The notes: a model not told the origin generated them from the letters alone. 25,727 nt of DNA from Aliicoccus persicus_A (GCA_020741755.1 DYYI01000014.1:1-25727), one strand, 5' to 3'. Counted from the first letter of the stretch, positions 15,493 through 22,882 are shown. A program made the numbers and translations.

Positions 15493-16371
15493 TTAAAAAG
15501 TAAAGTATAAAATATATCCCGTGACAGTAGCACCAATAAGAATCGAAACGATAAAAGCAGTTAATAACCGTGGCTTAAATAATTTGTTTAACAGTAAAAC
15601 TTCAGGAAGACTCGCCCCAGCTCCACCAATGATTAGGGCTATTACAGCCCCCATACTCATTCCTTTGCTAACTAATGCTTCGGAAATAGGTATCATAGTT
15701 TCAACACGAACGTACATTGGTATTCCTATAATGGCAGCAATCGGTATTGCAAATGGATGATCCTTGCCCGCAACTGATGATATAAATTCAGCTGGGATAA
15801 AGTCATGAATCACAGCCCCAATGAGTACCCCGACAAGTAAGTAAGGCAATACAGGGTAAAAGAAGTTCCAAGCGTCTTTTAAAGCTATAATCCACTTCGA
15901 TTCTTTTTGTTCTTTTCCAGTTTGTGAACGTCTTATGTTCACATTTCTTAAATGTTTTTCTAATCCTAAAGAGTTAAAGATTAATCCAGCCAAAATTGCA
16001 AAAATGAACATTGAAATAACATAAAAGGCTGTTATTTTAAAACCTAAAAGTTTCCACAATAAAATTACAATAACAGGATTTAATAAAGGTGACGATATTA
16101 AAAAAGATATAGATGGTCCAAAAGGAGCACCAGAACTTAATAAGCCTGCCAAGATTGGTATTGTTGAACAAGAGCAAAATGGAGTAAGTGCACCTAATAA
16201 TGTTCCCGATATATACCCTGTTGCTTTATTGCCTTTTTGTAAAATTCTTTTTATTTTATCTTCCGTAACAACCTGTTGTAATAAACTAACAAGAAAACTA
16301 ATAACTATAAACAAAGCAGTCAATTCAAAAAATAACACGAATAAGTTTTTAAAAAATCCAATCCAATCCAT
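15493..16371 (-). CDS. arsP: ArsP-family permease (PF03773), likely organoarsenical or metal efflux
   Basis: This 292-residue, about eight-helix membrane protein belongs to the ArsP_1 (formerly DUF318) permease family. The hallmark TPFCSCST, with C66 and C68, lies in the first half, followed by GAPFGPSISFLISSPLLNP. A second similar half contains GIPMYVRVETMIPI and IGGAGASLPEVLLL. In Campylobacter, ArsP exports trivalent organoarsenicals through such cysteines; other members are linked to copper or zinc, so the substrate is not certain. Location on an arsenic island supports an arsenical. The start at 16371 (MDWIGFF) has AAAGGA eight bases upstream; an ATG nine bases earlier overlaps that site. 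It is transcribed after a leader of about 170 bases. Confidence 0.85.
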   Translation of the reverse strand: MDWIGFFKNLFVLFFELTALFIVISFLVSLLQQVVTEDKIKRILQKGNKATGYISGTLLGALTPFCSCSTIPILAGLLSSGAPFGPSISFLISSPLLNPVIVILLWKLLGFKITAFYVISMFIFAILAGLIFNSLGLEKHLRNVNIRRSQTGKEQKESKWIIALKDAWNFFYPVLPYLLVGVLIGAVIHDFIPAEFISSVAGKDHPFAIPIAAIIGIPMYVRVETMIPISEALVSKGMSMGAVIALIIGGAGASLPEVLLLNKLFKPRLLTAFIVSILIGATVTGYILYFTF

Positions 16372-16461
16372 CAGAAACATCCTTTCGTTTAAGCAACATC
16401 AAATTTTTCACTTCCTCAGTAGTCTCAAGGTAATGAAGAAAACACCCTATCTTTAGTTTAC

Positions 16462-16506
16462 TTAGATTGTAAAGTGAATTTTTTCACTTGATTCTTGACT
16501 AGTCAT
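16462..16506 (-). other. Possible 14-codon leader ORF upstream of arsP
   Basis: An ATG at 16506 with a strong AAGGTGGTGA site opens a frame MTSQESSEKIHFTI then stop. It lies between the predicted arsP promoter and arsP. A neighbouring frame stays open through HYLETTEEVKNLMLLKRKDV into the arsP start, so it may instead be the start of a decayed gene. Function is unknown. Confidence 0.35.
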
Positions 16507-16549
16507 AAAGTCACCACCTTTTATAGATCTGTTAAATTCCTGAAAATCC

Positions 16550-16583
16550 AATGTAATATACAATAGTTGCACTTTACAACTAT
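16550..16583 (-). promoter_or_regulatory. Promoter and operator (O1) of the arsP operon
   Basis: On the minus strand, TTGTAA (16579-16574) and TACATT (16555-16550) are spaced 18 bases apart. The -35 box lies inside a palindrome ATAGTTG-N7-CAACTAT at 16563-16583. A related 21-base site sits at the same place in the regulator's own promoter, so this is a likely binding site for the MarR-type protein. Confidence 0.6.
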
Positions 16584-16614
16584 CCATCAAAAGAAAAGCC
16601 AACTATCCTTTTCT

Positions 16615-17088
16615 CTAAATAATAGGAGGCTGACAACAATATTTACTCTTGTTTAAAGCTTCTGACAGAAGCTTTAACTCAGAAAAAGTTGAGTTTATTT
16701 TATCTTCAGGAAGATAACTTAATATATCCAAAATCCAAGCAACTATCATATTACTAACTTCTTTCTCTAGAGTAACACCTTGATCCGTTAAATCTAATGT
16801 TACAAAGCGCCGATCATTAGAATCAGGCTGACGTAGTACAAGCTCTTTATTAACAAGATCATGAATATGGCGGCTTATCGTGCTATTATCCAAACTTAGC
16901 TTTTCCGCTAACTCATTGAGAGACAGATTAGGCGCACATTTAATTTCATAAAGAATATGACTTTGAATTGTTGTGATCCCACAACACTGTGAGCTCTCTT
17001 TCTGTAACAACCCAAATTGCCTAGCCAATACTACAAATAAATGATGCATTTCCTCAACACTTTGATTTGTTTCAATTATTTTATCCAT
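16615..17088 (-). CDS. MarR-family regulator with paired cysteines (probable arsenical or thiol sensor)
   Basis: This 157-residue protein has a MarR winged-helix core: helix-turn-helix LSLNELAEKLSLDNSTISRHIHDL, then a wing ending DRRFVTLDLTDQG, flanked by dimerisation helices. It carries vicinal Cys pairs at C35-C36 (SSQCCGI) and C151-C152 (KYCCQPPII at the C-terminus) plus C51, unusual for MarR proteins and suited to binding As(III), organoarsenicals or thiol-reactive compounds; the inducer is inference. The ATG at 17088 is five bases from AGGTG; 17091 is also possible. It lies upstream of arsP in the same direction, each with its own promoter and matching palindromic site, implying autorepression and control of arsP. 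Confidence 0.85.
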   Translation of the reverse strand: MDKIIETNQSVEEMHHLFVVLARQFGLLQKESSQCCGITTIQSHILYEIKCAPNLSLNELAEKLSLDNSTISRHIHDLVNKELVLRQPDSNDRRFVTLDLTDQGVTLEKEVSNMIVAWILDILSYLPEDKINSTFSELKLLSEALNKSKYCCQPPII

Positions 17089-17104
17089 CATATCACCTGT
17101 GAAT

Positions 17105-17137
17105 AATGTATAATAAATGATTGTGTTTTGCAACTGT
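17105..17137 (-). promoter_or_regulatory. Promoter and operator (O2) of the MarR-type regulator
   Basis: On the minus strand, TTGCAA (17133-17128) and TACATT (17110-17105) are exactly 17 bases apart, with the start codon about 16 bases after the -10 box. The 21 bases at 17117-17137 match O1 at about 14 positions, including AGTTG, AAA, CAA and the final AT, and overlap the -35 box as O1 does. Confidence 0.6.
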
Positions 17138-17245
17138 TGTGCTTCGATAATTTAATTCTAAATCTTAATATATCCAATTAAGTACTGAAAAAGCTTGGTT
17201 TTATTATTAATCCAGGATATTTTGAGCTATAACAAATTATTAAAG

Positions 17246-17310
17246 AAAAAGCCATCGTCCACTTCTTACAAAGGGAATATCCAAAGGAAGTGAGGGAGAT
17301 GGCTTTTAAA
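17246..17310. terminator. Bidirectional hairpin between the conjugation remnant and the regulator
   Basis: AAAGCCATC (17248-17256) pairs with GATGGCTTT (17298-17306), with further pairing inside (CTTC/GAAG); an A-run lies upstream and a T-run downstream, so it can end transcripts from either side. Otherwise 17138-17452 holds only the inverted repeat at 17420; no gene is seen. Confidence 0.7.
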
Positions 17311-17419
17311 AGTTCTGCTATATCTACGGAACAAAGTATTTTATACAACTAATGATCTTCTTCTAGAAAATATTAATCTTATAGAGTAGTATCAAGTTTT
17401 ATAGACTTAATAGTTTTGC

Positions 17420-17442
17420 ATAGTTGAAATTCAAACAACTAT
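17420..17442. repeat. Inverted repeat ATAGTTG-N9-CAACTAT
   Basis: The half-sites are the same as in operator O1, but with a 9-base instead of 7-base spacer. It lies 10 bases from the tcpC stop, away from any clear promoter. It may be a third binding site for the MarR-type regulator or a coincidence. Confidence 0.45.
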
Positions 17443-17452
17443 TTTAATACAT

Positions 17453-18364
17453 TTATTTTATAATCATCCAGTTGTTATCTTTTTCTAAAGTTAGTTCGTA
17501 CTGTGAAAACTGTATTGCTTTTGTTGTTTTGTCCAAATACTTTACAAATACCCAAACCTGTATCTGATTTCCAGACTCTTGGAATATAGGATTGATGAGT
17601 TCTGAAAACGTATAATCCTTGTCAATCACTGGTAAGGTATTGTTTTTAACATAATAAGCGAGTTCATTATCGGTGGCAGTAGGATAAAATGCAAAAAACG
17701 TTTCCAAAAACTCTGTCGCTTCTTGCACCGTATCGGAATCGACTGTACCATTACTTTCAGGTTGTTGTGGCTTGTAATCCGATTTACTCTGTAGATTCCA
17801 TAAAGTAGGATTTTGTGTAATTACTAATTTCCCTTCATTATCTTGATGAAGCAAAATTCGATAGGTGGAATGAACCCATTGGCTATCTTTATCTTCTGTA
17901 ATCTTTTGGTCTACTGAATACACAACCGCATAGGTATCATCCTTTTCTGGTGATACTGACCAGATATCAATATTGCTCACACTAGAACTAGTAGGAATAT
18001 CCGCTCTAACGGTATCAGTATTCAAAGTTTGCAGTTCCTCAGTCAAATAATCATTAATCTTTTCAGTTCGTTGTTCAATGGAATCTTTTTTGTTTTGCCA
18101 AGTATAGTAATCTTTCACAAAACTTTTCGTGAAGCTTTCTATGGCATTTGTATCCATTAACTTGGTTTCAATGACTTCTTTTTCATGAACTGTATGTTGA
18201 TCAATTGCTGTAAAGTTTTTATAAATACCAAAAGCAAGACTACTAATCAATACAATCCATAAAACAATGACCGACTTCTTTCGTGTTCCAACACTCTTTA
18301 CTTTTGTTTTGGTAGATTTCACTTCAACCTTTTGTTTTTCTCCTTTTCTAAACAAGTTCTTCAT
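17453..18364 (-). CDS. tcpC: Conjugal transfer protein TcpC / Tn916 Orf13 family
   Basis: This 303-residue bitopic membrane protein belongs to the TcpC/ConC/Orf13 family, a VirB8-like scaffold of Gram-positive type IV secretion. A basic N-terminal tail (residues 1-30) is followed by one membrane segment (about 31-48, VIVLWIVLISSLAFGIY) and two extracellular NTF2-like domains; segments such as SFVKDYYTWQNKKDSIEQR and ATEFLETFFAFYPTATDNELAYY are typical. AAAGGA lies nine bases before the ATG. It follows cwlT by 15 bases, the Tn916 order orf15-orf14-orf13. With the rest of the apparatus missing it has no evident partner. Confidence 0.9.
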   Translation of the reverse strand: MKNLFRKGEKQKVEVKSTKTKVKSVGTRKKSVIVLWIVLISSLAFGIYKNFTAIDQHTVHEKEVIETKLMDTNAIESFTKSFVKDYYTWQNKKDSIEQRTEKINDYLTEELQTLNTDTVRADIPTSSSVSNIDIWSVSPEKDDTYAVVYSVDQKITEDKDSQWVHSTYRILLHQDNEGKLVITQNPTLWNLQSKSDYKPQQPESNGTVDSDTVQEATEFLETFFAFYPTATDNELAYYVKNNTLPVIDKDYTFSELINPIFQESGNQIQVWVFVKYLDKTTKAIQFSQYELTLEKDNNWMIIK

Positions 18365-18379
18365 CTATTCCAATCCTTT

Positions 18380-19402
18380 CTATTGTTTAATACGCCCTGC
18401 TCCAATTAGATGCTTTTTCCAGTAAGAAGTAGTTAAATCCGCATATCCAATCGGATCACCTGCGTTATACATTTGATTGTCTCCAAGATAAATACCGACA
18501 TGAGTAACATACGTTCCTGCATTATACGTCGAATGAAAAAACACTAAATCACCTGGTTTTGCTTCGGATAAAGAAATATGTTCAGTAACGTTATATTGCT
18601 GTTGTGCTGTTCGAGGCAAGTTGATACCGGCCTTTTGGTAGCTCCATTGAGTGAGTCCACTACAATCAAAAGAAGTATTCGGATTATCCCCGCCAAAAAC
18701 ATAGGGATAACCTTGATATTTTAAGGCTTCATCCATCACAAGTTGTACAACTTCATCATCAAATTGGGGGGAATGAAAATATTGCTTGACTAAATCCACG
18801 TAAAACATATTGCCATAAAGATATCGCCAACCACCGTTCTTCTTTACTGCAATCGGATTGGAATAGGTTATTTTACTTCCACCCGAGCGTTCCTTTGCAA
18901 AACTTTGTGCTAACTCAAAATTGTACTGTTTTCCTTTTTGTGCAACATAATCAATGAAACCGCCACCGTAGTTATATGCTTGAATCACTGTATTTCCATC
19001 AACACCTTTTGATTCTGCTAATTGAATTAAATCTGCAAAATATTTTGTTCCTTGTTGAATAGACGCTTCGGTATCTAATGAATTAGGTGGCAACCCCAAT
19101 GATTCGCTTGATTGCATAACATCTGTTAATCTCCCTCCACTCTCAACCTCAATAATTGCTAGTAACGTAGAAACGTATTCACTAACCCCATATTCTTTCG
19201 CATAATTCTCTACCATTTTTCGATGTTTTAACACATCTGCTGAAACTGAGACACTTCCTACATCGTCAATGATAGAATAGTTCCCTTCTGATGATTGTTC
19301 TTCATTTGATATAAAAATGGCTACAAATGCTAACAGTCCTAAAAAGGCAAGAAAGCCTAATCCCCCAGCAATTAACATGACCTTTAATCTCATGACTTTC
19401 AT
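18380..19402 (-). CDS. cwlT: CwlT-type bifunctional cell-wall hydrolase / Tn916 Orf14
   Basis: This 340-residue protein opens peptidoglycan for the conjugation channel. It has an N-terminal hydrophobic segment (residues about 8-31) and a lysozyme-like muramidase domain (about 60-200) with catalytic E85 in AIIEVESGG and AYNYGGGFIDYV. The C-terminal NlpC/P60 endopeptidase (about 215-340) has C247 in FDCSGLTQWSY and H301 in YVTHVGIYLG. The gene looks intact. GGAGG lies eight bases before the ATG, which overlaps the stop of the orf15 fragment (TAATG). Without the remaining transfer genes it may act only as an autolysin-like enzyme. Confidence 0.92.
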   Translation of the reverse strand: MKVMRLKVMLIAGGLGFLAFLGLLAFVAIFISNEEQSSEGNYSIIDDVGSVSVSADVLKHRKMVENYAKEYGVSEYVSTLLAIIEVESGGRLTDVMQSSESLGLPPNSLDTEASIQQGTKYFADLIQLAESKGVDGNTVIQAYNYGGGFIDYVAQKGKQYNFELAQSFAKERSGGSKITYSNPIAVKKNGGWRYLYGNMFYVDLVKQYFHSPQFDDEVVQLVMDEALKYQGYPYVFGGDNPNTSFDCSGLTQWSYQKAGINLPRTAQQQYNVTEHISLSEAKPGDLVFFHSTYNAGTYVTHVGIYLGDNQMYNAGDPIGYADLTTSYWKKHLIGAGRIKQ

Positions 19403-19797
19403 TAGCGTTTCCTCCTAACTGCTTGGATTGGACGCTTATTCATGTGTTTTTGATTTGTATGTTTTAAGGGTTTAGAAGGACGTTTGATGATTTTTCGACT
19501 ATTTTTTGGTCGAGTACGCTCTTCATTTAGAGTTCGAGTTCCATTTTTGATAGGTTGTTTGGAATTTTCGACATGAACCAGATTTTCCTTTCTGTTTGGA
19601 CTCGATACCTGTTGCTGTAATTTGGTTTGCTTCATGTATTCTTTTTGTGTGACAGGTCTTGTTTTTTGTTTTTGTTGAACAGCTGGTTTCTTTAATCCAT
19701 CCAGATGTAACGATTCATTGGCATCATGTGTGACTGGTCGTTCATGACTGGCAGTATCCCGTGGAGCTGTACCAACAGCCGTCTGATTTTTAAATGA
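19402..19797 (-). pseudogene. 3' fragment of Tn916 orf15 (VirB6-like membrane protein)
   Basis: One continuous minus-strand frame from about 19797 to the stop at 19402 encodes the hydrophilic, Lys/Gln/Arg-rich C-terminal tail of an Orf15-type protein. KNQTAVGTAPRDTASHERPV and DANESLHLDGLKKP are characteristic; the end is KRPIQAVRRKR. All membrane segments (some 600 residues) are missing, and an in-frame stop sits at the breakpoint near 19800. An internal ATG gives a 77-codon frame, but that is just the tail of the fragment. The breakpoint marks where the conjugation module was cut and joined to the recombinase end. Confidence 0.75.
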
Positions 19798-19820
19798 TTA
19801 ATTATAAGGGGGCGCGTTTT

Positions 19821-19967
19821 TTGAAACAAAATTTGATTCTTTATAGTATGCAAATTGCAATGTTAAAACAACTGCTAACCCGTAAATTGATTACTGAGAA
19901 AGAATATTACATGGTTAAAAATAAATTAATGAAGGAATATGGCATCATTTCTGATATTACAGGCTGA
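19821..19967 (+). CDS. SHOCT-like small protein preceding the recombinase
   Basis: This is a 48-residue protein with a TTG start at 19821 and AAGGGGG eight bases upstream. It reads MKQNLILYSMQIAMLKQLLT and then RKLITEKEYYMVKNKLMKEY. The pattern (LxxLLxxKLITxxEYxxxKxxLxxxYG) is that of SHOCT-type short C-terminal domains, and stand-alone versions of this gene commonly sit directly before large serine recombinases in Firmicutes elements. It is 62 bases from the recombinase and on the same strand, so a role as an accessory or control factor is possible but unproven. Confidence 0.75.
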   Translation: MKQNLILYSMQIAMLKQLLTRKLITEKEYYMVKNKLMKEYGIISDITG

Positions 19968-20029
19968 ATTGTGTTTCTATTGGCGATACAATAGATAGTA
20001 GTTAGGGAACACAAAAAGGAGGAACTGTT

Positions 20030-21811
20030 ATGTCAAATGTAGAAGTGATTCGTGCCAACAGTAATTTAGCCAACCAGAAACGTGGAAAAGAAATAAAACA
20101 GCTTAGAGTAGCAGCCTATTGTAGAGTAAGTACAGATTCAGAAGATCAGTTAAGTAGCTATAAATCACAAGTCTCTTATTACTCTGATTTAATTCAGAAA
20201 AATGTAGAATGGGTGTTAGTTGATATCTATGCGGATGAGGCCATCACAGGTACACAAGTTACTAAACGTGAAGATTTTCAACGAATGATTAATGACTGTA
20301 TGAATGGAGATATTGATATGGTGATTACGAAATCAATATCTAGATTTGCAAGGAACACATTAGATACGTTGAAATATGTTCGTATGTTAAAAGAAAGAGA
20401 TATAGCCGTTTATTTTGAAGATGAAAAAATTAATACAATGACAATGGATGGTGAATTGTTACTTGTCGTTTTAAGTTCAGTTGCACAACAGGAAGTTGAG
20501 AATATATCTGCTAATGTTAAAAAGGGATTAAAGATGAAAATGCAACGTGGAGAGTTAGTCGGTTTTCAAGGGTGTCTTGGTTACGACTATAATCCAGAAG
20601 ATAAAAGTATTTCAATAAACGAAAAAGAAGCGGAAATTGTTCGTTATATTTTTCAAAGGTATGTTGAGGGAGCAGGAGGTAGTATCATCTCAAGGGAGTT
20701 AGAGAATTTAGGCTACAAAACAAAGAGAGGTACTCCAACATGGGCTGAAACAACTGTACTTGGAATTATAAAGAATGAAAAATATAAAGGCGATATTTTA
20801 ATGGGAAAAACTTTTACATTAGATCCCATTTCAAAACGTCGATTAGAAAACTTTGGTGAGGAAGATCAGTATTATTTACGAAATCACCATGAATCAATTG
20901 TCAGTGCAGAAATATTTGATAAAGCACAGGAAATCAGAATGAGAAGAAATCGAGGACGAAATACAGTAGAAAATAATGGTGGGAAGCGGGAGAAGTTTAG
21001 TCGTAAATATGCGTTTAGTTGCATGATTGATTGTGGTTACTGTGAAAGTACATTAACAAGACGCAGATGGCATAGTTCAACGAAATATAGCAAAACGATT
21101 TGGCAGTGCGTTACAAGTACAAAGAAGGGAAAAAAGTTCTGTCCAGACAGTAAAGGAATACCCGAAGAAGCTATTGAAAAAGCTTTTCTAGAAAGTTACC
21201 GAATTATGTGTAATAATAACAAAGACGTATTGGAAGAATTTTTGCAACGAATGGAAGAAACATTGAGCTTCAATACGATTCATAAAGATATAGCTAAAAT
21301 GGAAAAAGAAATTCAAGGATTAGAAAATAAAAAGAATAAATTAGTGGACATGAGATTGGAGAATATTATCGATAAAGATACGTATGAAGATAAATATAAT
21401 TCACTCATGCAAGATATTAATGAGAAGGTTCAAACAAGAGAAAAGTCGTTATCAAACTTGGAAGAAGAAAAGGATATTAAAAAACGCTTATTAGCTTTCA
21501 AAAAAGTATTGAAACAAAATGAAGTGATTGATACGTTTGATCGGTATGTATTCGAAAGTGTTGTTGACAAGGTAATTGTAGGTGGAGTAGATGAAGATGG
21601 AAATAAAGATCCTGCCATGATTACTTTTGTATATAAAACAGGTTTAAGTAATAGTCTGGATGGTGAACAATTTAAACCAGCTCGAAGAAATGCGAAAAAA
21701 GAAAACACAAAAACATCTAATGAATTGTGTTCACATACAGTCAACGAGGATAATAAATTGTGTTCACATAGTAGCGACGACACATGTGGAGTGCGTAGCA
21801 TTGATGTCTAG
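20030..21811 (+). CDS. Large serine recombinase (site-specific integrase of the island)
   Basis: This 593-residue recombinase shows a resolvase catalytic domain (about 26-170) with nucleophile S34 in YCRVSTD and arginines R105 and R108 in SISRFARNTLD, and a Recombinase domain (about 185-300, GCLGYDYNPED ... GIIKNEKYKGD). A zinc ribbon follows, with cysteines near 331-338 and 359-371, then a coiled coil (about 405-500) and a basic tail. AAGGAGG precedes the ATG. Its last codons run through the internal att copy at 21783, so the C-terminus (TCGVRSIDV) is encoded by att and flanking DNA. The gene appears intact and is the likely driver of integration and excision at rlmCD. Confidence 0.93.
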   Translation: MSNVEVIRANSNLANQKRGKEIKQLRVAAYCRVSTDSEDQLSSYKSQVSYYSDLIQKNVEWVLVDIYADEAITGTQVTKREDFQRMINDCMNGDIDMVITKSISRFARNTLDTLKYVRMLKERDIAVYFEDEKINTMTMDGELLLVVLSSVAQQEVENISANVKKGLKMKMQRGELVGFQGCLGYDYNPEDKSISINEKEAEIVRYIFQRYVEGAGGSIISRELENLGYKTKRGTPTWAETTVLGIIKNEKYKGDILMGKTFTLDPISKRRLENFGEEDQYYLRNHHESIVSAEIFDKAQEIRMRRNRGRNTVENNGGKREKFSRKYAFSCMIDCGYCESTLTRRRWHSSTKYSKTIWQCVTSTKKGKKFCPDSKGIPEEAIEKAFLESYRIMCNNNKDVLEEFLQRMEETLSFNTIHKDIAKMEKEIQGLENKKNKLVDMRLENIIDKDTYEDKYNSLMQDINEKVQTREKSLSNLEEEKDIKKRLLAFKKVLKQNEVIDTFDRYVFESVVDKVIVGGVDEDGNKDPAMITFVYKTGLSNSLDGEQFKPARRNAKKENTKTSNELCSHTVNEDNKLCSHSSDDTCGVRSIDV

Positions 21812-21824
21812 GGTGGATGAATAA
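21783..21824 (+). other. Internal attachment site with a displaced rlmCD-like tail
   Basis: CATGTGGAGTG matches attL exactly. In the rlmCD frame the following codons read HVECVALMSRVDE then TAA at 21822-21824, a normal-looking RlmCD C-terminus with no gene upstream. The recombinase uses the same bases in another frame and stops at 21809-21811. Confidence 0.8.
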
Positions 21825-21857
21825 GAAGAGTTGAAGTGTTGATATATCAATATTTAT

Positions 21858-21910
21858 AGGGTTTCACTAAGTTTATTCTAGTTGAATAAACAGGTGGAAC
21901 CCTTTTTCTT
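21858..21910 (+). terminator. Terminator after the recombinase
   Basis: AGGGTT/AACCCT outer arms and a GTTTATTC/GAATAAAC inner stem form a long hairpin followed by TTTTTCTT. Confidence 0.8.
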
Positions 21911-21986
21911 ATTGGCTAAAGACGTACTGAAAATTGGGGTTGAGTTGACAGATTAGATTTTGGATAGGGGAGTTGACAAGATGAAT

Positions 21987-22452
21987 GGATGATAAAAGAT
22001 GTATCGGTGTTGAGAGGTTACTCAATGTGAGAGAACATCAAGAACATTATGTTTTAGAAAACAATCATTCACCAGTTATTTCAAAAGAGCGATTTGAAGC
22101 GGTATAAAGGGAAATGAAGAAGAGAGGTAATGCTATGAAGAAGGGAGAAGGCGTAAAAAGGTAGAGTCATAAGTATAGTTCTAAGCAGTAAATAATGAAG
22201 GGATGATTAGAGTAATTATAGGAGACATTACTTGATAAAGTGTTCATAAAAAAGCGTAAATGGTTGTACTGCAGCAAGGGAAGGACTTAGACAGCGGACC
22301 TGCGAAATGACAAAATTTTTAAAAAAACAACCGTAGCAACTTGAAACGTATGATGATTTACTTGTAAGGCGATTGATTGAGAAAATAACAATTCATGAAA
22401 GACAATTAACCATTGAATTTAAGTCAGGGATTGAGATTGAAACAGAAGTATA
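21987..22452 (+). pseudogene. Decayed second serine recombinase
   Basis: Fragments of a serine recombinase C-terminal half are readable. VREHQEHYVLENNHSPVISK then ERFEAV-stop-REMKKRGN (about 22026-22135) matches the segment after the Recombinase domain. From about 22259 a single frame reads NGCTAAREGLRQRTCEMTKF, has a stop at 22315, then LETYDDLLVRRLIEKITIHE and on to KSGIEIETEV with the natural stop at 22450-22452. The catalytic domain and zinc ribbon are gone and several stops and shifts are present. It differs in sequence from the intact recombinase and sits at the right end of its own att-bounded segment, as the intact one does. Confidence 0.8.
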
Positions 22453-22474
22453 AAAAATTTAAAATAGTCCTTTT

Positions 22475-22510
22475 CCACCTCCATGAATTTTTATTTGTGG
22501 AGGTGTTTTA
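22475..22510 (+). terminator. Terminator-like hairpin after the recombinase remnant
   Basis: CACCTCCA and TGGAGGTG arms around a 14-base loop are followed by TTTTAATT. Between 22511 and 22819 I see no gene; a 75-codon minus-strand frame there looks accidental. Confidence 0.6.
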
Positions 22511-22819
22511 ATTATATTACAACTAGACTGTAGTAAAATAAATATAATCCTGTATAAAGTCGGAGGGTGTTATAATGAGGCGAGAAAGAAACGAAGCTTG
22601 TAAGTACAGAAATATTTGGAAGTATAAAAAAACTTGAATAAACAACTAACCTAGCATTTATCAAATAAAAATATTTAAGCAACGAACAATCCCGAAAATT
22701 GATTGGCTGCTTCAATTTATCAAACTTGAAAAATTTCAAAAAGTATCCAAATTTTTCGATTACATATTTTGAGAGAGGTATAGTATATTAAGTTGTTCTC
22801 TTACAGAATCAACAAGACC

Positions 22820-22867
22820 CATGTCGAGTACGTGGCTTTGTTTACGAGGGAAGAAAGGTTGATATAG
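22820..22867 (+). other. Right attachment site (attR) with the probable native rlmCD 3' end
   Basis: CATGTCGAGTACGTGGCTTTG at 22820-22840 differs from the internal att copy at five of 21 positions. In the rlmCD frame it reads THVEYVALFTREERLI then TAG (22865-22867), a good RlmCD C-terminus. Upstream sequence has no rlmCD similarity, so homology begins at the att core. A terminator follows directly, as expected for the original gene end. Confidence 0.75.
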
Positions 22868-22882
22868 CTAGAATTAAAACAG

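Larger units (their letters stand above)
12010..22840. mobile_element. Composite arsenic-resistance island integrated at rlmCD, with serine recombinase and Tn916-type remnants
   Basis: The limits are the three related rlmCD 3'-end sequences at 12010, 21783 and 22820. The first segment (12010-21783) carries a truncated dcm, an arsR remnant, arsB, arsC, a MarR/ArsP/CC-protein module, tcpC, cwlT, a fragment of orf15, a SHOCT-like gene and an intact serine recombinase abutting its right att copy. The second segment (21783-22820) carries a decayed recombinase at the equivalent place. The rlmCD (rumA) 3' end is a known target of serine-integrase elements in streptococci and relatives. Relaxase, coupling protein and the conjugation ATPase are absent, so the island cannot conjugate by itself but may still excise. 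Confidence 0.85.

Noticed and set aside
22512..22739. 75-codon minus-strand frame
   Set aside because: It is an A+T-rich intergenic region between a dead recombinase and the att site; no ribosome site, no family resemblance.
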